A DNA stretch of 64,000 nt. It comes from Sphingomonas panni (GTDB lineage Bacteria > Pseudomonadota > Alphaproteobacteria > Sphingomonadales > Sphingomonadaceae). Within the stretch, counting starts at the first letter, position 1; each line of letters opens with the position of its first letter. The stretch is taken from positions 1-64,000 of the forward strand of contig NZ_JAKREU010000004.1 of NCBI RefSeq assembly GCF_022664435.1, written 5' to 3'. A program made the position numbers and the translations under genes. Below are positions 10,654 through 19,970 of this stretch, piece after piece. A model generated the notes under the pieces. The model saw only the letters and a list, made by a program, of their open reading frames with translations. It did no database searches and was not told where the DNA came from.

Positions 10654-13275
10654 GTGGTGCATATGCCAAACGGACCCCTTGCGATTCAAACGGTTACGGG
10701 CGCGGAGATCGCCGCGCACGACTGGTCGGCCCATCCGCTCGGCCCGATCGAGGGTTGGCCGGTATCGCTCAGGTCGCTGCTGGCGATGATGTTGTCCTGC
10801 CCCACGCCGATGTTCCTGGCATGGGGGCCGGAGCTGCGCTGTTTCTACAACGACGCCTATCGCCCGTTGCTCGGCGTGCGGATCGCCGGTTCGCTGGGCG
10901 AGCGCTTCGATGTCGTCTGGGCCAATATCTGGGAAGAACTGATCCCGCTGGTCGACAAGACCATGGCCGGCGGCCATGTCGTCGCGACCGACATGAAGCT
11001 GGACCTCGCCCGCACCGGCGAGCCCGAGGATAGCTGGTGGAGCTTCACCTATTCGCCGGTGTTCGACGATGCGGGCCGCATCGCCGGGCTGCTGTGCGTG
11101 ACCGGGGAGACGACGGCGCGCGTCGTGGCGGAGCGCGAACGCGCCGCCGCCGACGAACGCCTGCAACTGGCCCTGACCGCCGGGCGCAATATCGGTGCGT
11201 GGGACTGGGACGTGCAGGCGGATATGATCCGCGCCGATGCGCGGTTCGCGCTGCTCTATAATGTCGATCCGGCGGTCGCGGAGCAGGGCGCGCCGATCGC
11301 GACCTTCTTTCGCGGTATCCATCCCGACGATCTGCCCGAGGCGCAGCGCGCCATCGAACGCGCGATGGACCCGTCCGGCAACGGGACGCTGGTCGCCGAA
11401 TATCGCGTTATCGACCATGACGGCAATTGCCGCTGGGTTTCGGCGCAGGGGCGCTGCACCTTCGACGATACCGGCCGTCCGCTGCGCTTTCCCGGCGTCA
11501 GCTACGATATCGACGACCGCAAGCAGGCGGAGCTGGCCGCGCTGGCGGCGAAGGCGGAGCGCGAATTCGTCCTGTCGCTCAGCGCCCGGCAACGTGCCGC
11601 GACCGATCCCGATGCGATCATGCGCTTCACCGCGCGGGCGCTGGGCGAATGGTTGCAGGTCGATCGCATCGCCTTTGCGCGGGTGGCGGCCAACCGCGTG
11701 CGCTACATGGCCGGATGGAACGACGGCGTGCTGCCGCTGCTGACCGGCGAACATTCGCTCGACCGCTTCGGCCCCAGCAACACCGCGCTGCTGCGCGCGG
11801 GACGGACGATCGTGTCCGACGAGTTCGCCATCGACCCGGCCTTCGTCGCGAGCGAGGCGTCGTCCTATTCCGCCGTGTCCGGCCTCGGCGTGCCGTTGCG
11901 GCAGGACGGCCGGCTGGAGGGGCTGCTGATCGTCGGCCACGGCGCGCCGCGCCACTGGCTGCCCGGTGAGATCGCGCTGTTGCAGGAAGTGGCCGAAATC
12001 AGCTGGGTCACCGTCCAGCGCGCCGACGCGCTCCTCCGGCTGCAGGCGAAGGTCGGGCGGCAGGACGCACAGCTCGAACGCGTCGCGACCGAACTGCACA
12101 ATGCCGCCAGCGCCCGCGCCGCCGCCGAAACGCAGGTCCGCCAGTTGCAGAAGATGGAGGCGGTCGGCCAGCTGACCGGCGGCATCGCGCATGATTTCAA
12201 CAACATGCTGGCGGTGGTCATCGGCGGCCTCGACATGATCGAACGGCGGATCGCTGCCGGGCGCGGCGATGTGGAGCGCTATGTCGAGGCGGCGAAGGAC
12301 GGGGCGACCCGCGCCGCCGCGCTGACGCAGCGGCTGCTCGCCTTTTCGCGCCAGTCGCCGCTGTCGCCCGAACCGGTCGAGGGCAACCGCCTGGTCGCCG
12401 ACCTGACCGAGTTGCTGACCCGGACGCTCGGCGAACCGATCGCGGTCGAAACGGTGCTGAGCGCCGGCCTGTGGCGCGCGGAGGCCGATCGGGGCCAGCT
12501 GGAGAACGCCATCGTCAATCTGGCGGTCAATGCCCGCGACGCGATGCCCGATGGCGGCAAGCTGACCATCGAGACCGCCAACGCCCATGTCGGCGACGAT
12601 TATGCGCGGGAAGCCGACATGGCCGCCGGCCAGTACGTCATGATCGCGGTCACCGACACCGGCACCGGCATGGCGCCCGACGTGCTGGCCAAGGCGTTCG
12701 AGCCGTTCTTCACCACCAAGCCGGTCGGGCGGGGCACGGGCCTCGGCCTCAGCCAGGTCTTCGGCTTCGTCCGCCAGTCGCGCGGCCATGTACGCATCTA
12801 TTCCGAACCGGGCGTCGGCACGACCGTGCGCCTGTACCTGCCGCGTTTCTATGGCGAGACGCCGACCCCCACGCCGCGCACGACGATCGAGCCGGTCCGC
12901 CGCGGCAATCCCGGCGAGACGGTGCTGGTGGTCGAGGACGAATCGCGCGTCCGCAGCTTCTCGGTCGAGGTGCTGCGCGACCTGGGCTATGGCGTGCTGC
13001 ACGCGTCGAACGGGCCGGAGGCACTGGAACTGCTCGAACAGGGGGTGCGCGTCACCTTGCTGTTCACCGACGTGGTGATGCCGGGCATGACCGGCCGGGA
13101 GCTGGCCGACCGCGCACAGGCGATGCGGCCGGGGCTGCGCGTGCTGTACACGACCGGCTATACCCGCAATGCCGTGGTGCATAACGGCGTCCTCGATCCG
13201 GGCACGCGGTTGCTGCCCAAGCCGTTCGGCGTGGACGAACTGGCAAGAAAGGTGCGCGAGGCACTGGACGCGTAA
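10654..13275 (+). CDS. Orphan hybrid histidine kinase with PAS, GAF and receiver domains
   Basis: An 873-residue soluble protein. The N-terminal PAS-like domain (about 1-150, with SCPTPMFLAWGPELRCFYND) is followed by a second PAS (about 165-290), a GAF domain (about 305-460) and a short coiled coil. The kinase core has His513 in GGIAHDFNNML, an N-box ([10 protein letters not shown]) and a GTGLGLSQVFGF loop. A C-terminal receiver has Asp806 in LLFTDVVMPGM. No membrane helix is visible. The GTG at 10654 has a GCAGG sequence about 8 bases upstream; an ATG at 10663 is the alternative start. No separate partner regulator is adjacent. The domain order resembles sphingomonad and rhizobial soluble hybrid kinases of unknown signal. 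Confidence 0.88.
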   Translation: MVHMPNGPLAIQTVTGAEIAAHDWSAHPLGPIEGWPVSLRSLLAMMLSCPTPMFLAWGPELRCFYNDAYRPLLGVRIAGSLGERFDVVWANIWEELIPLVDKTMAGGHVVATDMKLDLARTGEPEDSWWSFTYSPVFDDAGRIAGLLCVTGETTARVVAERERAAADERLQLALTAGRNIGAWDWDVQADMIRADARFALLYNVDPAVAEQGAPIATFFRGIHPDDLPEAQRAIERAMDPSGNGTLVAEYRVIDHDGNCRWVSAQGRCTFDDTGRPLRFPGVSYDIDDRKQAELAALAAKAEREFVLSLSARQRAATDPDAIMRFTARALGEWLQVDRIAFARVAANRVRYMAGWNDGVLPLLTGEHSLDRFGPSNTALLRAGRTIVSDEFAIDPAFVASEASSYSAVSGLGVPLRQDGRLEGLLIVGHGAPRHWLPGEIALLQEVAEISWVTVQRADALLRLQAKVGRQDAQLERVATELHNAASARAAAETQVRQLQKMEAVGQLTGGIAHDFNNMLAVVIGGLDMIERRIAAGRGDVERYVEAAKDGATRAAALTQRLLAFSRQSPLSPEPVEGNRLVADLTELLTRTLGEPIAVETVLSAGLWRAEADRGQLENAIVNLAVNARDAMPDGGKLTIETANAHVGDDYAREADMAAGQYVMIAVTDTGTGMAPDVLAKAFEPFFTTKPVGRGTGLGLSQVFGFVRQSRGHVRIYSEPGVGTTVRLYLPRFYGETPTPTPRTTIEPVRRGNPGETVLVVEDESRVRSFSVEVLRDLGYGVLHASNGPEALELLEQGVRVTLLFTDVVMPGMTGRELADRAQAMRPGLRVLYTTGYTRNAVVHNGVLDPGTRLLPKPFGVDELARKVREALDA

Positions 13276-13278
13276 AGA

Positions 13279-13414
13279 TCCTCCCCGGCACGGGGAGGGG
13301 GACCGTCCGCAGGATGGTGGAGGGGGGTGTCCGCGTACGGCACCGCTGCGTTGCGCGGCCAACCCCCTCCACCACCGCTTCGCGGCGGTCCCCCTCCCCA
13401 TATATGGGGAGGAG
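13279..13414. repeat. Compound palindromic element upstream of smpB
   Basis: Two local hairpins (CTCCCCGGCACGGGGAG near 13281 and CCCCATATATGGGG near 13396) bracket longer arms, GACCGTCCGCAGGATGGTGG against CCACCACCGCTTCGCGGCGG. The whole element is an imperfect inverted repeat between the hybrid kinase and smpB. The smpB frame happens to stay open through it, giving a false 45-codon N-terminal extension. Confidence 0.75.
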
Positions 13415-13461
13415 CGGTTGCGGTGCTTCCCCTTCGCCCCCCGACACCCTATGTCCGCTCC

Positions 13462-13944
13462 ATGAGCCGTCCGCGTCCCCAGTTGTTCGACAAGAAGAAA
13501 ACCGTCGCCGAAAACCGCCGCGCGCGGTTCGATTACGAGATCGACACGGTGTACGAGGCCGGCATCGCCCTGACCGGTACCGAGGTGAAGTCGCTGCGCT
13601 TCGGCGAAGGGTCGATCACCGAAAGCTATGCCGATGTCCGCGACGGGCAGGTGTTCCTGATCAATTCGAACATTCCCGAATTCAGCCACGGCAACCGCTT
13701 CAACCACGAACCGCGCCGCCCGCGTAAACTGCTGCTTCACGAACGCGAGATAAACAAGATGCACGGGGCGGTGGCGCGCGACGGCATGACGCTCATCGCG
13801 CTATCGGTGTATTTCAACGGAAAAGGGCGCGCGAAGGTCGAGCTGGCTCTGGCCAAGGGTCGCAAGAACCACGACAAGCGCGAGCATATCAAAGAGCGGG
13901 ACTGGAAGCGTGAACAGGGAAGGTTGCTCCGCGACCGTGGCTGA
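13462..13944 (+). CDS. smpB: SsrA-binding protein SmpB
   Basis: This 160-residue protein is the tmRNA partner of trans-translation, which rescues stalled ribosomes. Family features are clear: [13 protein letters not shown] at the start, [27 protein letters not shown], the [13 protein letters not shown] helix, and a basic C-terminal tail ([20 protein letters not shown]). The ATG at 13462 was chosen because the sequence upstream is a palindromic repeat, not coding. The next gene starts inside its 3' end. Confidence 0.97.
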   Translation: MSRPRPQLFDKKKTVAENRRARFDYEIDTVYEAGIALTGTEVKSLRFGEGSITESYADVRDGQVFLINSNIPEFSHGNRFNHEPRRPRKLLLHEREINKMHGAVARDGMTLIALSVYFNGKGRAKVELALAKGRKNHDKREHIKERDWKREQGRLLRDRG

Positions 13945-14515
13945 ACCGCAGGGCGAAGACGACCGGCGGCTGGGCGCGCGTGCGTTGCGCTGGATCGCCG
14001 CGAACATGCCGACCCGCGAATCGATGGAGGCGAACCGCTTCCTGCGGCCCGTCGCGCACCGCGTCCTCGCCCCCGAACTCTGGCGCTTCACCCGCCGCTC
14101 GGTCCCGCGCGGCGTTGCGCTGGGCATGTTCACCGGCATCCTGATCCCGCTGGGACAGATCCCCGCTTCTGCCGTACTCGCGCTTCCTTTACGCGCCAAT
14201 GTGCCGGCGGCGGCGCTGACCACCTTCTTCACCAACCCGATCACGACGCCGCTGCTGTTCATCCTCTACTACAAGGTCGGGGCATGGCTGCTCCACCTCG
14301 ACAAGGTCGTGCCAGGCGATCCGATCGGCGACGCGGTAAAGGCACCACCGGGCTGGCTCGAATGGCTGGTGGCGGAGGTCGGGCCGGCCACCGCGCTCGG
14401 CATGGTGGTGTGTTCGGTGATCGGCGCGGTGCTGGGCTATGCCATCGCCGCACTCGGCTGGCGGGCATGGATTGCCGCCAAATGGAAGCGGCGTGGGCAT
14501 GGGGTACAGGCCTGA
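13910..14515 (+). CDS. DUF2062 membrane protein
   Basis: A 201-residue protein of the DUF2062 family. It has an N-terminal cytoplasmic part, a conserved region [22 protein letters not shown], an amphipathic/hydrophobic segment with [14 protein letters not shown] (the family's conserved N-P motif), and two C-terminal membrane helices (about 160-195). Function is unknown. The GTG at 13910 is preceded by GGAA and lies within the last codons of smpB, so the two genes are probably translated from one mRNA. A later in-frame ATG (the M of MPTRES) is a possible alternative start. Confidence 0.8.
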   Translation: MNREGCSATVAEPQGEDDRRLGARALRWIAANMPTRESMEANRFLRPVAHRVLAPELWRFTRRSVPRGVALGMFTGILIPLGQIPASAVLALPLRANVPAAALTTFFTNPITTPLLFILYYKVGAWLLHLDKVVPGDPIGDAVKAPPGWLEWLVAEVGPATALGMVVCSVIGAVLGYAIAALGWRAWIAAKWKRRGHGVQA

Positions 14516-14548
14516 TCTTTCCCTCCAACTTACCACCAATTTCCTCCT

Positions 14549-14668
14549 CCGTTTGCTTCGAGCGCAGGTTCGAGCCTGTCGAGAACCGAAGTCGAGAAGG
14601 GGTTACCCCAAACGCAGGGTTCTCGACGGACGCTTCTCGACAGGCTCGAAGCTGCTCGAACCGAACGG
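14549..14668. repeat. About 120-bp palindromic intergenic element, family A copy 2
   Basis: The ends CCGTTTGCTTCGAGC and GCTCGAACCGAACGG are inverted repeats, with inner arms CGAGCCTGTCGAGAA / TTCTCGACAGGCTCG. It is related to the elements at 4038-4158 and 58731-58851. It lies between two same-strand genes and could attenuate read-through. Confidence 0.85.
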
Positions 14669-14755
14669 GAGAGGACGTCCAGCAAACCAGATATTGACGA
14701 TCGATAAGCCCGGGTGCAGCATTGCGGTATCACCCGATACGAAGAGGCTTATTCG

Positions 14756-16822
14756 ATGCGGCGTAGTTTCGTCCTCACCACCCTGCTTGCGGCGTCCGCC
14801 CTGTCGGCCTGCGCGACCACGCCGACCGGCCCGGTCGAAACCGCCGCCACCACCCCGGCTGCTGCACCCGAAGCAGCGCCCGCCCCCAAGCCCGAGATCG
14901 GCGATTTCGGCTTCGACGTGGCCGGCATGGACCGCAGCGTGAAGCCGGGCGACAATTTCTACAAATATGCCAACGGCACCTGGGAAAGGATCACCCCGAT
15001 CCCGGCCGACAAGTCGAACTACGGCATGTTCACCGCATTGGACGACCTGTCCAAGACGCGCACCCGCGAACTGCTCGACGCGGCGAAGGGCGATCCCAAT
15101 TCCAAGATCGGCGTCGCCTATGCCACCTATCTCGACCAGGCGGCGATTGAGGCCAAGGGGCTGGCCCCGATCCAGCCATGGCTGACCGAGATCAAGGGTC
15201 TCACGTCGAAGGCCGGCTATGCCGCGCTCGCGGCCAAGGCGTCGCAGGCCGGCGTCGGCGGGCCGTTCGGGGCCTATGTCGGCCCGGACGACAAGCAGCC
15301 GACCGTCTATGCGCTGCAGACCGCGCAGGCCGGCCTCGGGATGCCCGACCGCGACTATTATCTCTCGACCGATGCCAAGCTGGTCGAACAGCGCAAGGCC
15401 TATGAGGCGCACCTCGCCAAGATGCTGACGCTGGCGGGCGAGCCGAACGCCGCCGCCCGCGCCGCCGCGGTCGTCGCGCTCGAAACCCAGATCGCGAAGG
15501 CGCACTGGACGCGGATCGAAAGCCGCGACGCGAACAAGACCTATAACAAGATGACCGTCGCCGAGCTGCAGCGTCGCGCGCCGGGCTTCGACTTCGCCAC
15601 CTATTTCCGCGGGCTGGGGGCGAACACGACCGACGTGATCGTCGCGCAGCCGACCGCCTTCACCGGCATGGCGAAGGTGATCGGCGCGGCCCCGCTCGGC
15701 GTGCTGAAGGACCAGCTGCTGCTCCGCTCGCTCGACGGCTTCTCGGGCGTGCTGCCCCAGGCGTTCGACCAGGAAAATTTCGCCTTCTACGGCACCGTCC
15801 TGTCGGGTACGCCGCAGCAGGAGGAACGCTGGAAGCGCGCGGTCGACTTCACGGCGGACGCCGTCGCCGATGATGTCAGCAAGGCCTATGTCGCGAAGTA
15901 TTTCCCGCCCGCTACCAAGGCGGCGGCGGACGAACTGGTCCGCAACGTGACCGAGGCGATGGGCCGCCGGATCGACAATCTCGACTGGATGGCGCCGGAA
16001 ACCAAGGCGAAGGCACGCGCGAAGCTCGCCGCCTTCACGCCCAAGATCGGCTATCCGGACCAGTGGCGCGACATGAGCGACCTTACCATCACGCCCGGCG
16101 ACGCGTTCGGCAACATGCTGCGCGCGAACCAGTGGCAGCAGCGCTACAATGTGCAGCATCTGGGCAAACCGATCCAGAAGTGGGAATGGTTCATGACCCC
16201 CATGACCGTGAACGCCTATGCGAACCCGGTGATGAACGAGATCGTGTTCCCCGCCGCGATCCTGCAGCCGCCCTTCTTCGATCCCAACGCCGATCCGGCG
16301 GTCAATTACGGCGCGATCGGCGCGGTGATCGGGCACGAGATCAGCCACCATTTCGACGATCAGGGCCGCAAGTACGACGTCAACGGCAGCCTGACCGACT
16401 GGTGGACGGCCGAGGACGTCAAGCGCTTCGACGAACGCACCGCCGCGCTGGTCAAGCAGTATGACGCCTATGAGCCGCTGCCCGGAATGCATGTGAAGGG
16501 CGAACTGACGCTGGGCGAGAACATCGCCGACCTGGCCGGCCTGACCGCCGCATGGGACGCCTATACCCATGCCTATCCGAACGATAAAAAGGTGATCGAC
16601 GGCTTCGGCCCCGAACAGCGCTTCTATCTCGGCTGGGCACAGGTGTGGCGCCGCAGCTACCGCGAGGCGAACCTGCGCCAGCGGCTGCTGACCGATCCGC
16701 ACAGCCCGTCCGAACAGCGCGCCTGGGTCGTGCGCAACCTCGACCCCTGGTATCAGGGCTATCAGCCGACGACGGGCGAATATCTGTTCCTGTCGCCCGA
16801 AAAGCGCGTGCGTATCTGGTAA
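14756..16822 (+). CDS. M13-family (neprilysin-like) zinc metallopeptidase, lipoprotein
   Basis: A 688-residue protein with a lipoprotein signal (lipobox L-S-A-C, Cys19) followed by a Thr/Pro/Ala-rich linker, so it is probably anchored in the periplasm. The M13 catalytic domain is complete. The zinc motif HEISH covers residues 527-531 within VIGHEISHHFDDQG, the third ligand is Glu588 in GENIADLAG, and NAYANPVMNEIVFPAAILQ matches the conserved substrate-binding NAY/F-x-P region. M13 enzymes cleave small peptides on the N-side of hydrophobic residues. The ATG at 14756 starts the signal peptide. Confidence 0.94.
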   Translation: MRRSFVLTTLLAASALSACATTPTGPVETAATTPAAAPEAAPAPKPEIGDFGFDVAGMDRSVKPGDNFYKYANGTWERITPIPADKSNYGMFTALDDLSKTRTRELLDAAKGDPNSKIGVAYATYLDQAAIEAKGLAPIQPWLTEIKGLTSKAGYAALAAKASQAGVGGPFGAYVGPDDKQPTVYALQTAQAGLGMPDRDYYLSTDAKLVEQRKAYEAHLAKMLTLAGEPNAAARAAAVVALETQIAKAHWTRIESRDANKTYNKMTVAELQRRAPGFDFATYFRGLGANTTDVIVAQPTAFTGMAKVIGAAPLGVLKDQLLLRSLDGFSGVLPQAFDQENFAFYGTVLSGTPQQEERWKRAVDFTADAVADDVSKAYVAKYFPPATKAAADELVRNVTEAMGRRIDNLDWMAPETKAKARAKLAAFTPKIGYPDQWRDMSDLTITPGDAFGNMLRANQWQQRYNVQHLGKPIQKWEWFMTPMTVNAYANPVMNEIVFPAAILQPPFFDPNADPAVNYGAIGAVIGHEISHHFDDQGRKYDVNGSLTDWWTAEDVKRFDERTAALVKQYDAYEPLPGMHVKGELTLGENIADLAGLTAAWDAYTHAYPNDKKVIDGFGPEQRFYLGWAQVWRRSYREANLRQRLLTDPHSPSEQRAWVVRNLDPWYQGYQPTTGEYLFLSPEKRVRIW

Positions 16823-16857
16823 GGGCAGGGGCGTTCCGACTGAACCCCGACTTTCGA

Positions 16858-16885
16858 CCGTACCCCGGCCTCCCCCGGGGTACGG
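16858..16885. repeat. Perfect 11-bp hairpin after the M13 peptidase gene
   Basis: The arms CCGTACCCCGG (16858-16868) and CCGGGGTACGG (16875-16885) are perfectly complementary with a 6-base loop. There is no T-run, so it is a candidate factor-dependent terminator or a solo half of the repeat family that follows. Confidence 0.6.
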
Positions 16886-16917
16886 CTTGAGGTAGGGGAA
16901 CCGCCCCAATCCAAAGC

Positions 16918-17003
16918 CGTACCCCCGCGCAGGCGGGGGTCCAGAGCCAGGTAGGCTGACGTTGGCTATCCGGGCCCTGGACCCCTGCCTACGCCGGGGT
17001 ACG
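16918..17003. repeat. 86-bp palindromic element, family B copy 1
   Basis: The ends are near-perfect inverted repeats (CGTACCCCCGCGCAGGCGGG against the right arm ending GCCTACGCCGGGGTACG), with CCAGAGCCAG and CCGGGCCCTGG inside. An element of identical length and nearly the same arms lies at 51577-51662, and a longer relative at 63894-63989. It sits between the M13 peptidase gene and cckA. Confidence 0.85.
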
Positions 17004-17112
17004 CTTTTGCCACGGGCACCATACCCCGCCGGACCTCTCCCGATCGCACCCCCGCGCCCGATCACCCGACGCACCGCTTGACGTCGCCCCCCGAAGCACC
17101 GCAACAGCCCCT

Positions 17113-19500
17113 ATGCTGTCGAAATCCCCGTCCGCCGCTTCACCGGTCCTGCCGCTCGCCAGTGCGCTGGTCGCCGGCGGCATTGCCGCGGCGCTTGTCC
17201 TGTGGACGATCGGCAGCGTGCCCGTCGCGATCGGCTTCGTCGCCGCCGCCATCCTGCTGTCGGGCGTGGCGCTCGGCCTGCGCCGCTGGTCCAGCGATAG
17301 CGCGGTCGCCGAGCCGGTGATCGACTGGTCGCTGGCGCAGACGCTGGCGGCGGTCAGCCCGCACGCACTGGCGGTGACCGACCGGGCCGGGCGGCTGGTA
17401 TGCGCGAACGATCGCTATGCCACGCTGTTCGGCGGCTATCCCACCCCGCCCGGCGTGCTGGGCGACGGCGTCGACGGCAGCGCACTGGCCGGCGCGGCGC
17501 GTGCCGCCTGGCGCGACGGGGAGGCGAAGGCCACCGTGCGACAGGGCGATGCCCCGCTGATCGCGACGCTCACCCGCGCCGGCGAAGCGATGCTCGTCTG
17601 GCGGTTCGAGGGCGGGCAGGCCATTGCGGAAGCGGTGACGATGCGCGCGATGATCGCGGGGGATGCCGGCGAGCGGCTGGGCAATGCCGGCGTCATGGTC
17701 GCCCTGCTCAGCGCCGATGGCCGCATCCGTGCCGCCAACCGCGTGTTCCGCGCCCGCGCCGTCGGGAACGAGGACGCCGCGATCGAAGGCCGCGATTTCG
17801 CCCGCTTCCTCGTCACCGACAGCAGGGGTCGGGTCCGCTTCGACCGCGAAGGGCTGGGCGGCGACCCCTTGCGCATCGTGCAGGTGCCATTCGTCGACGA
17901 TCCCGCCGGCCCGATGCTGGTCGCGATGCTGGACGAGGAAGAGGCACCCGTCGGCCTGATGCCGATCGCCGCACCGGGATCGGCCGCGCAGGTCCGCGCG
18001 CTCGTCTCGCTGTTGCCGGTCGGCATGGCGCTGGTCGACCGCGACGGGCGCTTCCTGCACATGAACGACGCCTTCATCCGCGCGACCGGAGTCAACCCGG
18101 TCGCGCCGCCGCTCTATCCGGGCGACCTGGTCGTGCGCGAGGACAAGGCCGCGCTCGCCGATGCCGTCCGCCGCTTCGCCGGCGGCGCGCAGCACAGCGC
18201 CGACATGGCCGTCCGCCTCAACGACCGGTCGGAAGAGCCGGTCGCGCTCTCGATCGCCGGCGCGCGCGGGCTGGGTGAGGCCGCCGTCGTCCTGTCGCTG
18301 CGCGACACGGGCGAGGAGGGCAAGCTGAAGCGACAGGTGGCGCAGGCGACCAAGATGCAGGCGGTCGGCCAGCTGGCCGGCGGCGTCGCGCACGACTTCA
18401 ACAACATCCTGACCGCGATCATCGGCCATTGCGACCTGATGCTGATGCGCCATTCGCCCGGCGACAGCGATTACGACGATATCCAGCAGATTCGCGCCAA
18501 TTCGAACCGTGCGGCGAGTCTGACCCGCCAGCTCCTCGCCTTCTCGCGCCAGCAGACGCTCCGGCCGCAGGTGCTTCAGCTGCCCGACGTGATTTCGGAG
18601 GTGTCGAACCTGCTCAAGCGCCTGCTCGGCGAAACGGTGCAACTGGTCGTCAACCACGGGCGCGGCCTCGGCTCGGTCCGCGCCGATCCGGGACAACTCG
18701 AACAGGTCGTCGTCAACCTCGCGGTCAATGCCCGCGACGCGATGCTCTCGCAGGGCGGCAACCGCAACGTGCTGACCATCGAGACGCTGGCGACCAGCGC
18801 GCAGGAAGTGCGCGCGATGGACGACGACGTGCTGCCGGTCGGCGATTATGTGACGCTCAAGATATCCGACACCGGCACCGGCATTCCCGCCGACGTGCTG
18901 CCCAAGATCTTCGAACCCTTTTTCACGACCAAGGAAGTGGGCAAGGGCACCGGCCTCGGCCTGTCGACCGTCTATGGCATCATCAAGCAGTCGGGCGGCT
19001 ACATCTTCGCCGAATCGCGCCCCGGGCAGGGGTCGACCTTCGTCATTCACCTGCCGGTCCATGCCGCCGCCGCCGAACCGCCGCGCCTCGGCACCAATCC
19101 GAAGCTGAAGAGCGAGCCGGCCGAACCCGCCTGGGGATCGGGCACGATCCTGCTGGTCGAGGACGAGGACATGGTCCGCGCCATCGCCGAACGCGCGCTG
19201 ACGCGGCAGGGCTATACCGTCATGACCGCCGAACATGGCGAAGCGGCGCTCGAACTGCTCGCCGACCGGCCGCATATCGACCTGTTGATCTCCGACGTGG
19301 TCATGCCGACGATGGACGGCCCGACGATGGTCGGCCATGTCCGCAAAGTCTATCCGACGCTGCCGATCCTGTTCATGTCGGGCTATGCCGAGGAACAGTT
19401 GCGCCGGTCGATTGATCTGGATCAGGTTTCCTTCCTGCCGAAACCCTTTTCGGTGCAACAACTGGCGACGGCGGCGCGCGATGCGCTGGCAAAGTCCTGA
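17113..19500 (+). CDS. cckA: CckA-type hybrid sensor histidine kinase
   Basis: A 795-residue membrane kinase with two N-terminal transmembrane helices (about 15-60), two PAS-like regions (about 70-170 and 290-400), a HisKA domain with His427 in [20 protein letters not shown], an ATPase domain ([22 protein letters not shown]) and a C-terminal receiver with Asp728 in [14 protein letters not shown]. The kinase core matches CckA, which passes phosphate through ChpT to CtrA and controls the cell cycle and motility in alphaproteobacteria. Assignment rests on the core and receiver; the PAS regions are less conserved. A lone receiver protein is encoded 56 bases downstream. Confidence 0.88.
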   Translation: MLSKSPSAASPVLPLASALVAGGIAAALVLWTIGSVPVAIGFVAAAILLSGVALGLRRWSSDSAVAEPVIDWSLAQTLAAVSPHALAVTDRAGRLVCANDRYATLFGGYPTPPGVLGDGVDGSALAGAARAAWRDGEAKATVRQGDAPLIATLTRAGEAMLVWRFEGGQAIAEAVTMRAMIAGDAGERLGNAGVMVALLSADGRIRAANRVFRARAVGNEDAAIEGRDFARFLVTDSRGRVRFDREGLGGDPLRIVQVPFVDDPAGPMLVAMLDEEEAPVGLMPIAAPGSAAQVRALVSLLPVGMALVDRDGRFLHMNDAFIRATGVNPVAPPLYPGDLVVREDKAALADAVRRFAGGAQHSADMAVRLNDRSEEPVALSIAGARGLGEAAVVLSLRDTGEEGKLKRQVAQATKMQAVGQLAGGVAHDFNNILTAIIGHCDLMLMRHSPGDSDYDDIQQIRANSNRAASLTRQLLAFSRQQTLRPQVLQLPDVISEVSNLLKRLLGETVQLVVNHGRGLGSVRADPGQLEQVVVNLAVNARDAMLSQGGNRNVLTIETLATSAQEVRAMDDDVLPVGDYVTLKISDTGTGIPADVLPKIFEPFFTTKEVGKGTGLGLSTVYGIIKQSGGYIFAESRPGQGSTFVIHLPVHAAAAEPPRLGTNPKLKSEPAEPAWGSGTILLVEDEDMVRAIAERALTRQGYTVMTAEHGEAALELLADRPHIDLLISDVVMPTMDGPTMVGHVRKVYPTLPILFMSGYAEEQLRRSIDLDQVSFLPKPFSVQQLATAARDALAKS

Positions 19501-19556
19501 CGCTTCGACGAAATCGGTTGCGGTGTTCCCGCTTTGACCGCTAAGGACCGGGGCGT

Positions 19557-19910
19557 ATGACGTCGCCTGCCCGTATCCTCCTTGTCGAGGACGAACCCCT
19601 GATCGCCATGATGCTCGAGGATTTCCTCGACATGCTGGGCCGCACCGTAGCCGGAACGGCCGACAGCGTGGCGTCGGCCGTGTCGGCGATCGAGCGGGGC
19701 GGCGTCGACGGCGCGATCCTCGACGTCCATCTGCGCGGCGGGGAAAAGAGCTGGCCGGTCGCGGACAAGCTGGCCGCGGCGGGCATCCCCTTCGTGCTGG
19801 CGACCGGCGGATCGGGCGACACGATCGAACCCGCCCACCGCGATCGCCCGGTCCTGTCGAAGCCATTCACGATGGACGCGGTCGAAAAGGCGCTGAACGA
19901 CCTGGGGTAA
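19557..19910 (+). CDS. Single-domain response regulator
   Basis: This 117-residue protein is a receiver domain only, with no output domain. The acidic pair Glu11-Asp12 (LLVEDEP), phosphoacceptor Asp56 (AILDVHLRGGE), the Thr of LATGG and the Lys of SKPF are all present. It lies 56 bases after cckA, so it may be a phosphate sink or diffusible partner for that kinase or another. Similar lone receivers in sphingomonads function in stress or motility pathways; this one has no further contextual clue. Confidence 0.88.
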   Translation: MTSPARILLVEDEPLIAMMLEDFLDMLGRTVAGTADSVASAVSAIERGGVDGAILDVHLRGGEKSWPVADKLAAAGIPFVLATGGSGDTIEPAHRDRPVLSKPFTMDAVEKALNDLG

Positions 19911-19970
19911 GGCGGGCGGCGCCGGAACGGTGCCGATAGTCGATTGACAGGATCGGACGATCGGGTGAGC

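Noticed and set aside
10402..13764. 1120-codon open frame on the minus strand opposite the hybrid kinase and smpB
   Set aside because: It spans two real plus-strand genes and a palindromic repeat; its composition is the mirror of their codons, as in other high-GC shadows.
17140..19866. 908-codon open frame opposite cckA
   Set aside because: Antisense to the kinase gene with all its catalytic motifs intact on the plus strand; no start region, signal or domain of its own.
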